Positions 11,267 through 21,093 of a DNA stretch of 64,000 bases are shown here, one piece after another. Both the position numbers and the translations under genes were made by a program. How positions within the stretch are numbered: position 1 is the first letter of the stretch; each line of letters begins with the position of its first letter. The notes beneath the pieces were generated by a model. That model saw only the letters and a list, made by a program, of their open reading frames with translations. It made no database searches and had not been told where the DNA came from. Origin of the DNA: Saccharina japonica (lineage: Eukaryota > Sar > Phaeophyceae > Laminariales > Laminariaceae); NCBI GenBank assembly GCA_008828725.1, contig MEHQ01000533.1:1-64000 (forward strand), read 5' to 3'.

Positions 11267-12376
11267 TCAAGTTTGACATAATATTAGAAAACAATCGACA
11301 CACGCTGCACCACAGGATTCAGAAAACAAACTTGCCTCGGCCGACTTGAGTGTCGCTTTGGCGAAATCAATAACGCCCTTGAAATGGATGTCCTTGTTCA
11401 CTCGTAGCTCCTCCATGCGTCTCAAAAACTCGTGAGAGAATTCGGCCAGCCCCACCAAGCGCATAGCGGGAGGGAGCTGCTCGCGGCACCCCTCACGCTC
11501 CACGAAGTAGCCGCCCTTCCCACGCAGCCAGTGGTACACCCAAAACAACACTCGGTTGCCCAGCTCCTTCGCGAAGCAAGCATGCACACGAATGACCGGA
11601 TCCTGCAGCATGTACGCCCCTTGCAACCAATACTTGGTGAATGGAGTAGCGAGCAGTCTCTCTGCCGCCCACGTGCAAAATAGCCACTTGAGCTTCTCCC
11701 ACCGGTCAAACAGAATCACGGCTCCCTCCCATACCACCATCCATCGAGTCTCGGCAGGTCTCACAAATTTGTGTTTTCAAATATCCTCTGGGAAGTGTTC
11801 CGCTACCAGGTTTTGAAACTGGCGGAACGTAGCATTTCCAGAGTTGGACCGGCTGATATTGTACCAGACACAGCCGAGCAGCGCCACCAGGTGGTCGTGC
11901 TTCCACTCGTGCCAACTGCCCACGCCTTGAGGCCCCATGAAGAAGGGATTGGTCATCCCTGCAGTCACGGCGAGGTGCAGTACGTGCAATGCGCACCCGA
12001 GGCGATGACCGAAGATAGGTGGAGCTACAGCAGGGTCCCCAGCTGGTTCTTCAGAAGCCTCGGCTTGATGCATGCCCGTTCCCAGGGGATGCACTGGCCT
12101 GCTGTCCGCCATCGAGCTCAATGTTCCTACAGCAGTCAAGTGCGGCCAGCTCACGCTCAAGCGTCCGTGTGTTGCAGCTCTGCGCTCTGCCCCCGGTGAC
12201 GTGTAGCAACCCAATTTGTGTACGATACCATGTAGGTATCGCAGCAACTCAAAACATGTTTTGCTCGAACGAGTAAACGAGGAATGTCCGGCTGCTCGCC
12301 GTCGGAAAAAAAAAAGGAATGTGCATCCACGAAATTTGAATAGACTTTTATTGTGAAATTTGAGTGTTTCCCTCAT
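11267..12376 (-). pseudogene. hAT-like (RNase H-fold) transposase fragment
   Basis: Two minus-strand frames are in the same register and separated by one TGA at 11777-11779. The upstream part has GCALHVLHLAVTAGM, resembling the Cys-x2-His-x2-Asn/His helix of hAT-type transposases. About 85 residues later, just past the stop, comes AETRWMVVWEGAVIL, resembling the family's TRW motif. Known hAT proteins have this C..H..TRW spacing, but the catalytic acidic residues cannot be assigned here. The in-frame stop and the lack of a clear start suggest a dead copy. It could also be an exon pair with a small intron, or another DDE/RNase H family. It is specific to version B of the duplicated locus. Confidence 0.45.
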
Positions 12377-12647
12377 CGCTGATTGGCTGATCGTGAAAGT
12401 TTCTTTTTTCCAGTTTAAAGATCCCCGGACAGAAAAATAGCGAATTTTACGTCTACAAAAAAGTGATTCCAGGTGCTAACTGTCATTCTTGTGTTGCGAT
12501 ATTGTTCATTGTATACTTGGGCCATGGACCCCTTATACAATGCATTAGCTCGGATCTTCCTAGGGGCGGGCTGTTCACTTCTCACATTGCTTTGCAAGCT
12601 AGGAAGCACTTCCTGGTGGGATCAAGGCACGGGCGTAGACCCAACCC

Positions 12648-12685
12648 AACCCCTAACCCTAACCCTAACCCAAACCGGAACCAAA
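12648..12685 (+). repeat. Interstitial telomere-like CCCTAA tract
   Basis: Several CCCTAA units run in a row inside the 0.3-kb insertion of version B. Similar short tracts occur at 7043-7072, 9497-9516 and 40985-41002, so the motif is widespread rather than a chromosome end. Confidence 0.75.
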
Positions 12686-14639
12686 ACGGACCAGAAACGG
12701 GCGAGAAACGCGGCTGCGCCGCTTTTGCATCTAGCGAGAAAATTGCGAGAATATTCCGAGCGCGGACCACAATTACGATATGCGGACCACAGGTGCACAA
12801 TTTTCAAGACAAAATCATGCTTCGAAAATCCGAGCTAACGGATTGTATGATGTTCATCGGGTACGTAGCACTTTTATTTTCCTCCAAAGGCAGGTGGCTT
12901 GCTATTACTTAGTATTATAGAGCTCCTCAATTGAGGAGCCTCCGAAAACTGTATGCAGGTGCACCTCTACCGGACTATTATTAAATAGTAGCATGCCTCG
13001 GTGAGGGCCTTATCTTATTGGTCGCGGCTGGCCTTTCGGTCGCCCGGAGTTTTTATTGTAAACATGCCACCAAAACAAGCGGGGGAGCCGCGTGACTGCC
13101 CCTGCCCCTGCCGCTGCCGACCTCGAGCCCCCCAAAGGGAAGGGGTCCGTGTCAGGGTCAGGTCTGCGGTCGGGCTGGTGAGGGCCGACGTGCAAGGTTG
13201 TAATTGGCCACACACGTTCAACACAAACTTATGTGCCGAGCAGTCCTGCAAATAACGAACGCCCTCTACGATAAGGCGTTGAAGTCTGAAGGGGTGCATC
13301 TTGCAATCTGCAGTATATTCTAAAACTTGCGAGACATGAATCAGGAGTCGCCATGCCTAACTAACCTTATAATGGCTTCATGGCCTACGGTGGGTGGTCG
13401 TTCCTGACTCCCGACTACATGCCAGGTGCGTTATACACAAAACATCGACAGCAGGTTTGATATTGCCATGTTGCTGCCATCGCCTGTCTGTGTGAACGCC
13501 ATCAGTTTCATTGAAGTTGCTGTTGTAATCAAGGGTACTGCTGTAGGTAGCGTCCGTATCATCTGCAATAGGCAACACGACATCAACTGCTGCTGTTGCT
13601 GCTATATGCACAGCACCATATAAGGTATACGTAGTTTGTACGTCTATACGTACGCGTACTGGTATAGATGTACTCGTAGATGTACTGTACGTCGTATAGA
13701 CGTATAGACGTATCATACCTGGTACCGATATGGACGTACATGTACGACTCGTTTTGATGTCCGTATGAATACCTAAACAATCCTTATATTTACGTCCACA
13801 GCAGCAGTACTCGTAGCTCGTATGTACGTAGTGGTACCTGGTATATACCTGGTGTGGTAACATATTCACGAAGCCAGCGTGGGAACACGCTGCACTCGTA
13901 CGACTACGAGTACTCGTATCGTTTGCTGGTTGCATCGAAATTTGAAATTTGTCTGTAAAATAGTGTACTGGTTGGTAAAAACTCCGCACGCAAGAGATTT
14001 TCTGTTCCTTCACTCACATGATGCGAGCTTTCCCCCTGCTGCCGTGCTTTGGCGTGGTATGCAACGTCGTCGTAGTGCTACCACCAATGCCGAAAGGGGG
14101 CTGTTCCCACTTGTACTTGTCTGCGCCCCCTCGCCTCTCCCCAGCACTAGCTTATCACATGGCTCACGTAGACCATGGCTTGTAGTGGTCATCCTGAGGC
14201 AAAGATCTCCAACAGGGCACCATGTGGGTGCATCATGAGCTTTGCTACTCGTCGTACTTGTACTCGTATGTAGAAGGACAGCAAACAAACGAAGGACGAA
14301 ATTCAAAAGAACAGCTCAATACCCAACACTGTTGCGGTTGCGGCCGCAGGTACCCAAAAACATGACCATCACACAAATGCGCATGACATCACTACCACCG
14401 ATGCAAGCCCTTGTGGCGCAGACACAACCCCTTCCTCCAGTGCAGGCTCCCCAGCCCCCAGCCCCCACCAGATGCGACCGGACCAGATCTCTCCTCCTCA
14501 AAGACGGAACAAAGGTTTTATTAAATCCTGGCAGGCGGTTGCATTCTGGGGGACCGAATATGGTTGCCGCGCGCGGAAAAACGTTTCACGGGCGCGATCC
14601 ACATCGTTGGTGCTCACCCGCAGAGGATCTGCCAGGTGC

Positions 14640-15843
14640 CTAGACCGTGGCAGGTTGGGGCCGCTCAGAACATAGCAGCACGTCCAACGTGCGCCCGTTC
14701 AAAGCCCAGGTCGCCTTGTTTTCCGAAACGATACGGTTGGAAAAATCTATCGAGACACTCGTACTGCTGCTGAGGCTGGCGTCTCCAACCTGAACCGTCT
14801 TCGCCTGAAGACCGATGCTGGTGAACCATGGTGAGTGAGAGACGGGGTGCAGTACAGCAGTGAAGCACGAGTGCGGGCGCGCTCTCGCCAGGATGGTTTT
14901 AGCTATGAGCACGTGGGCTTGCTTCCTGCGCTCGCACGGGTCGGACGCCTGGTCGATGTGCTCGATTCGATCGTCCACATTGACTTGTTGGCACCCGTTC
15001 TCATGATGAGCAGCTGAAGAACTAACTGGTTTTTACAGTACAGTAGGATTTCGTTGCAGCCTTGTTTCGTGGAGTTGATTGAGCCTCCCGCTTTGTGTAC
15101 CGTACGACTGGAAGACCCGGACACACAAAACCACAAAGCGAGCACAAGCATCCGCGACGTGTTGCCGACGAGTTGTCGGCGCGTTGTTGTTATGGGCGGC
15201 CACCGCGGTCCAGGGTACCGGTATAATATTTGCCTCCATTCCGTCCTCGAACCTCGAACCCACCGCACTGCCTTTTGTGCCATGTCATGTCATGGCGTGT
15301 TGCAAAAAGACGAGAAGGTGCTCAAAAGGAGGAACGTTCGTTGGCGTTTGGTGGTGTTCTTCCTGCTCGTGGTGTTAGGCGCTCTCGGCCTCGTCAGCGG
15401 TCATCTCGGGGAGGGTCTGGCTGATCACGAGGTGAGAAAACGTCCCATATATCCTCACTTGCTTTATATATGTACGTTTCGAAAATCTTTGGAAGTCACA
15501 CCTGCCAAATACTCCTACTCGTACTCGTACAGCATTTTTTTTCTACACTCAACATAAATGGATGGGTCGCACGTTTTTTTTTTCCCTGGGTGCTGTATTG
15601 CATAATACCAGGTATGCATGAACAGACTGCATGCAGTGGCTGCCTGATAATAGACACCGGTGTAATCCCAGCATCGTTTACGTAGGGTCTTGTCTGTGCC
15701 GCCTCGCTGTCTTGAGCCCCACCGCCCAACGCAGTGTAGCTGACTGTTCGATTAAGGTTCTTCCTATCAATAGTGTGACCAATATCAACGAAAACAAATC
15801 CCTCATCGTCAGATTTACTATTACTATTAGTATTGATACACAC
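14640..15843 (-). CDS. Unrecognised three-exon gene model
   Basis: I do not recognise this protein. Exons on the minus strand are 15658-15843 (ATG at 15843), 15101-15245 and 14640-15013, ending in TAG. Introns start GTGTCT and GTACAC and end CGAG and TTCAG. Phases close exactly (0, then 1) to give 234 residues. Protein-like stretches are DEGFVFVDIGHTIDRKN in exon 1, ADACARFVVLCVRVFQSY in exon 2, and VDDRIEHIDQASDPCERRK and VSIDFSNRIVSENKATWALN in exon 3. The gene lies 355 bases downstream of another minus-strand gene and in the same direction. The first intron's GTGTCT donor is weak. After the stop, a second frame at 14520-14630 is also protein-like, so exon 3 may splice onward or be frameshifted. 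A plus-strand open frame overlaps it and is considered less likely. Confidence 0.38.
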
Positions 15844-16198
15844 GGTAGGGTATATCTTGAGTACGGTTTCCCGTTTCCATCATACGTAAAAGTAAGTAGT
15901 AGCTCTATACGTAGATATACTTGCACCTGCACCATCCTCTTCCGTTTTGAACCCAACATACAGTATACTCCCAATCATCAAGCCGTAACAAACGATGACT
16001 ATACCATACACTTCTTGTCGATTACTCCCGAACTAGTACTTGAATAGATCTACACCGGTACACTATATAGAACCCCCATGCCCCTCTGCGTACGCTCTTT
16101 ATGCAAAAACGCGAATGATACGCCTCGATGGCTGTCGCACGCAACTACCCTATCCACACTTCCATCACGATACTCGTATCGATTTGTTTATCCCCCAC

Positions 16199-19100
16199 CT
16201 ACATCACGACAGCGTTTTTTTGCGAGTGGTAGGTCTCATTCTTGGATATATATGGCCTCCTGCTCTCCACAAAAACCTGTCGTTCTCCTTCCATGTAGTC
16301 CCTCGACCAGGCTGTCAACCGTACCCCCCCCTCCCCCTCCCTCCTACTGCCGGGCTTCCGAAACCCAGACTGCTGGACGTAGGTCCTCTTTTTTCGACCA
16401 TCTCTATATCATGAACACGTTCGATGACCACCCCCTCCCCGCTGACAATAGGAACCGCATGCCTCGCCACCAGCTTGATCGCCGCCCCTCTCTTCCCGCA
16501 ATGTAGAGTCAATTCCTGTGGCATCAGCTGCGCTTTCCTTCCCCCCTTCCCCCGCCGCTTCACCTGTCGCCGACTACTGCTACACCTCTCCTCAGGCCAC
16601 GGGCCGTGTGTACCCGCTCCCCCTCCCCCCCTCCCGCCGTTTCAAGACGAATGAACAGCGCTCCCTTCAGCGCCACCATCCCCTTGAGCTGTCCGAACAG
16701 CCTATATGGAAATTAGGCCCTCATGACCCCTCATGACCCCCATGACCCCCACCCCCCCCTCCTTAATTCGTGTTTGCATCAATACCATCTTTTCCTTGCT
16801 CAGGTCCCCAAATTCAACCTTCTAACATGCACATATTTGTGTATTTTCCCCTCTCGTTCCTTCTTGTTAGGCCAACTGCCCCCCCCCCGCCTTCGAATAA
16901 CGTAATTTCCCCCCTTCGAAGACAGCAAAATTTGGTACTCTCTGCAGCAGCAGTTGTGGTGGCGCCAGCCTAACCCGTATCCCCCAACCCCTACGATCGG
17001 CTCTCAGCTTCCCTCGCCTCTATCATAGCAAACCCCTGTCAGTGGTCTGTGATCATTGTACAGTAGTATGACCACGTACATACTATAATAACAACACCAT
17101 GAAATGCAACCGCTTGTCAGCATAACCTCATACCTGGGCATTGCCAGCAGCCTTTCTCGTGAAACCCGCAGCTAACCCAGGTTTTGTCAATATTCAGTTT
17201 TTTTTGCCACAACGAGGCAGAAATACAGTGAACCTAAAACTAACTTGAAAACACCAATTAAAACATCTACGGTTGGGCTCAACACGAGCTAGAGTGTATG
17301 AAAAGGCGCGGACACAAACAGAAGCAACCATAAACGCGATCAAAGCGGTGCAAATTAGCATACTAACGTATCCGCTACAGCGGGGTATTTTGATATGAGT
17401 GTGCTCAGGGCCGCTGCTGCTGAATACGTGCAACCCTCAACGCGACGTACCCCTAAAAGCAGGCCATGCTCATGATATAACCCTCACCCCCGAACCTGTT
17501 CTGGGAGCGTTTTGTGTTTCCGCTATCTCTGTGTGATGATTCGATGTCAGCCGTTGCCGTTGCAGCCTTGCGTGGCACTGTCGTCGCCAAGTCTACCACC
17601 GCAGCCTCCTCCCGACCCCGCACATGCTTACGACGTCATCCCTTGGTCACATTTTAACGATATGCTGAGTATGCTGGCTTCGTTGGCAGACATCACCCCC
17701 CTGGGAACCATAGACGCTACGCAACCCCCCTTTCGCTTGTCAACCCGGGGGATATCCCGCTCGCAGAACTTTCCGAGCGCCTCCGATACATGCTCTACAG
17801 CACGGTAGAGGTGCGCCGGGATTTTTCTGAATAATACCTCACTTGAGAAGGTCACTACTATTACTACTAGTAGTGCCGTTAGAAAGTCAAAACTGACTTT
17901 CTGAGACAATGTGACCTTAGGCGCATGACGAAAAAGATTTATTTTTCGTTTTCGTTTTAAGCGATCATGTTGGGTATTATACAGTAGTTCCGCGGTCGAA
18001 GACCATGTCTTAAGGACATAAGAGCAAAACTGACCGAAAAGTGCTACCCGTATCGTAGCGCGCGTCATCCCATCCCTTGTTTCCATTCGACCACGCTTCC
18101 TCCACATTGCAAAGGTCGATGTTACTGGATTTGTGCTTCGAACACCATAAACTAACTGCCGAAGAACTCGGGATCCCTATCGACAGGTTATAGAATTTGG
18201 CCTAACATGTCAACGCTTATTTGGTCACCGTCCGTTTTTGTATGTCGTTTTTTTTCTCGGTACGTTGAGACGGGCCCTAGCTATTGCAGCGTCGGGTAGT
18301 TTTTCCCCATAAATCACCACCACTGTTGCCCTCCCCCTACCCAGCATTTTTATTTTCATCTGCTCGGTACCAAGGTATATATCACCAGCCCCTATCATCG
18401 CGCCATCAGATCCAAAATTATATTCGAAACACGATCATCCTACCCCCGCCCCCACCCCGCCCCGCTGTTCCTTGCACCTCTTCCGGCCCCCAGTACACCT
18501 CCGCCGCCGCTAACCCTAACGTTTACGTCCGATTTTCCCTTGTTTCTGAATCCCTGTCCATTCTATTAATAGTGATTTCCTGGTCACGTTTTGCTTTCCC
18601 TTCCCCTCCTTTTCGGGTCTCCACCACCCAGCCTACGCAATAACGTATGCCGCCAGCGTCGCTTTCCCCTTCCCTAACACCACCCTCGTGGTATACCTCC
18701 CTTGTCCCTTTCCTCCCCCGGTCTGCTTACACCCACTAAGAGAGCAGTGCACAAAAGTGATGAATATCTCGCGCTACGAGTATAAAACACCCGGGCATTT
18801 CAACGAAAGCCGTGTGGCGCAAGCTTTCGCCTTCCAACACTACTGCGAGTGTAGAACCTTCGAATCTCCCGTACGGTTGGAGTATGTCCCTCTCTACAGA
18901 CGTACCTTTCTTGAGTTCCAGCGCTCCCGGTCAAGCTTCCCGCCCCCTCTCCCCATATATTCTCCCCCCATCTCGCTGATTCGCTTATTCCCGTCTTGCC
19001 TCCCTCCGTGCATTACTGAGCCGGACGTCCGTCTGTTCCCGGTCGCTGGCCAAACACTGCCTGCCTTATCCGCCCGCTCCTGGGTTGGTGTATACTACGC

Positions 19101-19818
19101 CTAAGAACGACCCCGTCCACTCGTAACAAATTATACCAATAACCGACTCCGTAAACGCTGTTATATGGTATGTGTTGTCCAAATTATGTTTTTGTTTTGC
19201 TGCGGTGGTTTCGGTGGGTGTTGGGATTGTTGAAAGCAAGCCTACCCCCACTGGGCAGAAAAAGGGGGAAACCAGCAAGAGAGACCCGGTGACCCGCATC
19301 CTGCGGTCTTAAAATATACCTGGTGGTTCCATAGCACGTCGATCATATGTATTGTACGACCCACCGGTACGCCGGCATATGCCCTGATTCCTTTTTCAAG
19401 ATTTTATACAGAAACAGTCCCCTTTCCTCCAAGCGTGCAACACCTGCCTCAAAAACTTATGTGACTTAGCCAGCAAAGCTGTTTTTCCGTCCATCGTTTT
19501 TCCACGACGCCGAGCAGGACTATATTGATCTACCCTGCTCGGGGAGCGCTGCGTTACCTTTCGCAGAGGGCAGCGTTTGCCTTGGGCTCTGGGAGTACCC
19601 TTTGGCTCTGAGATGGTGAGAAGGTTCACAATGTACCCCCTGGATGTTGTTATGAAACTCAGAGCATTACACATGCAGTCAGACGTTCTAGGACCCGGGC
19701 AACGTTTTCTGTTGCGTTTAGGCGACTTAGGCGCCGAAGAGAGGGGCGGTGAATTGCGTGCTGCCATTTGCCACTCTCGGGGGGTGGTTTTCTCGCCAAA
19801 ACCAGTAAAACATGCCAT
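16199..19818 (-). CDS. Unrecognised six-exon gene model
   Basis: No family is recognised. Exons (minus strand) are 19558-19818 with ATG, 18791-18909, 17632-17826, 16614-16701, 16325-16563 and 16199-16256 with TAG. Donors are GTAACG, GTGTTT, GTAAGC, GTACAC and GTACGG, and all introns end in AG. All five junction phases agree, giving 960 coding bases and 319 residues. Protein-like segments include GSTLAVVLEGESLRHTAFVE, VSEALGKFCERDIPRVDKR, LKGMVALKGALFIRLE and GVVIERVHDIEMVEKRGP. A Gly/Arg-rich run lies near residues 290-300. No signal peptide or membrane span is seen. The third exon's acceptor and first dozen codons lie within a MITE (17791-18066). The plus strand here is pyrimidine-rich, which reflects this G/A-rich coding strand. 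Exons 1 and 2 are less certain than exons 3-6. Confidence 0.45.
17791..18066 (+). mobile_element. MITE family M copy overlapping a coding exon
   Basis: The left part has ACGGTAGAGGTGCGCC and a CACTTGAGAAGGTCAC motif. The right end reads CCGAAAAGTGCTACCCGTATCGTAGCGCGCGTC. Both match other family M copies. The middle is diverged. Its left 36 bases form the 5' end of an exon in the minus-strand gene model above. Confidence 0.5.
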
Positions 19819-19829
19819 ATGCTTTCACA

Positions 19830-21090
19830 CGTGCCGTTTTCAGATCTGGTTTGGGCGTTGATCCTGTCGCTCATCATTGCGCTATGCGAGAGCACTGCCT
19901 CGTTTTTTGTTTTGTGTTTTAATTCAGCCGCAAAGCCGTATCAAACTATATAACGAAAAATCGACGGGCTGTCATCGGCAAGCAGCATGCGATTGTATAG
20001 GTCCCCATTTAAGGAAGATTTGTAGCTTAACCCGTCTGAGGCCTGCCGAAACCGGACGATCGATGCGCTTACTCCAAACGTCTAGATGTTGCAACCTATC
20101 ACGATTGTACGTGAGCTGACGAGATTTGGGCATTTGCTTAGCGTCAGCAATTGGCTAAACAGAATCCCGAACAAAGAGGTGGTTGTCTCGTATTCGGTAG
20201 TTACGCCAATAGTTACGGTACTGTCTCATAAGTGAACAGCTATTAGTGCCGCCAAATGCATTCGAACGCTCCACTGCGCAACGTTCATGCCCATGGCACA
20301 GGCATACCGCCTAGCCCTTACCCTCGACTTACAGCAGTATGAAGTAGTAGCATGGCAGTCACTGACCGAGGCAGTCTCGATGGGCCTCTATAATCATCCA
20401 TCCTGTCAACACTATTTATGCTGCAACGTTGCCTATTCCCGCCCCCCTTATGCTGTTTTCGCCTCGACGTCAAGGATGGACCACGCCACCGTAACCGGCA
20501 ACGCCACGCCGGACTCGGATACCTTTGGGGTTTCAGTGATGGACACAACAACACCTTGCGGTGGGCTGTCTACCCTATACGACTTGTAAGTGTGGAGTAC
20601 CAACCTCACCTATTTTAATGTGTTATTAGCGATCTGCCTGAGGGGTTTTGTATGTTAAGCTGCGCATTCAGTGGAAGTTACTTTACCTTGCACGGTGGGT
20701 GTACGTTTCGAGACAGATTTCCTATGAGCTCGCACGAGTCGGAAGCCGACACTCGCCCCCACCACGCATGCCGGGTACAAGACCCCATAAGAGACCCAAC
20801 CATCAGCATGGCAGTGTTCCGCAGGCTGGCTGGTATATAAACAAGTTGTGGGGCCATAAGGATCATGACGAACTGACTCGGCTCAAGGGTTACTCAACGT
20901 CTCACGGCCCCACGGTTTTGTGCCTATTTGTGTTAGTGTGGGCGTTCACCAGGATACAGATCGCGTACTTCACGCAATAAACCAACCTCACAGGTAGTAT
21001 CGACACCCGCTGTAAAACGACAGTCTACTTAAAACCATTTCAATACCCGAAACCCTCCCGTGCACATTTCGCTTGCCCTCCGCATGAAGG
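19830..21090 (+). other. Intergenic region between divergent genes
   Basis: It lies between the start of the minus-strand gene model (19818) and the start of the plus-strand OGFr gene (21094), and should contain both promoters. No TATA-like or other specific element could be assigned. Small plus-strand open frames at 20287-20589 and 20648-20980 show no family features. Confidence 0.4.
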
Positions 21091-21093
21091 ACA

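Larger units (their letters stand above)
10438..12477 (-). mobile_element. 2-kb insertion carrying a transposase remnant
   Basis: The segment is absent from version A between the same flanking MITE bases. Its minus strand holds transposase-like open frames (11267-12376 and near 10440-10690), with a CAG-rich stretch at 10900-10990 between them. No convincing terminal inverted repeats were seen, so the transposon boundaries are those of the insertion itself. Confidence 0.55.
10384..12999 (-). mobile_element. MITE family M copy split by two insertions
   Basis: Pieces at 10384-10437, 12482-12534 and 12848-12999 align in order with the intact MITE at 8275-8570. A 2.04-kb segment and a 0.31-kb segment interrupt it. 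The outer termini of both copies are the same. Confidence 0.65.
9362..13650 (+). repeat. Duplicated locus, version B
   Basis: 9362-10437 matches 6917-8340 minus its SINE, and 12478-13650 matches 8370-9240. Two insertions break the match: 10438-12477 (transposase-like) and about 12535-12847 (with telomere-like repeats). Because it starts at the N, it is best read as the alternative haplotype or a collapsed repeat copy rather than a proven tandem duplication. Confidence 0.8.

Noticed and set aside
15054..15557. Plus-strand frame with a membrane-span-like segment (15282-15431) ending at a GTGAGA donor
   Set aside because: It overlaps two phase-consistent minus-strand exons, and no downstream plus-strand exon could be found. 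Kept only as an alternative.
18688..19104. 138-codon plus-strand frame that looks protein-like
   Set aside because: It is antisense to exon 2 of the minus-strand six-exon model and ends in Pro/Ser-rich low-complexity sequence.
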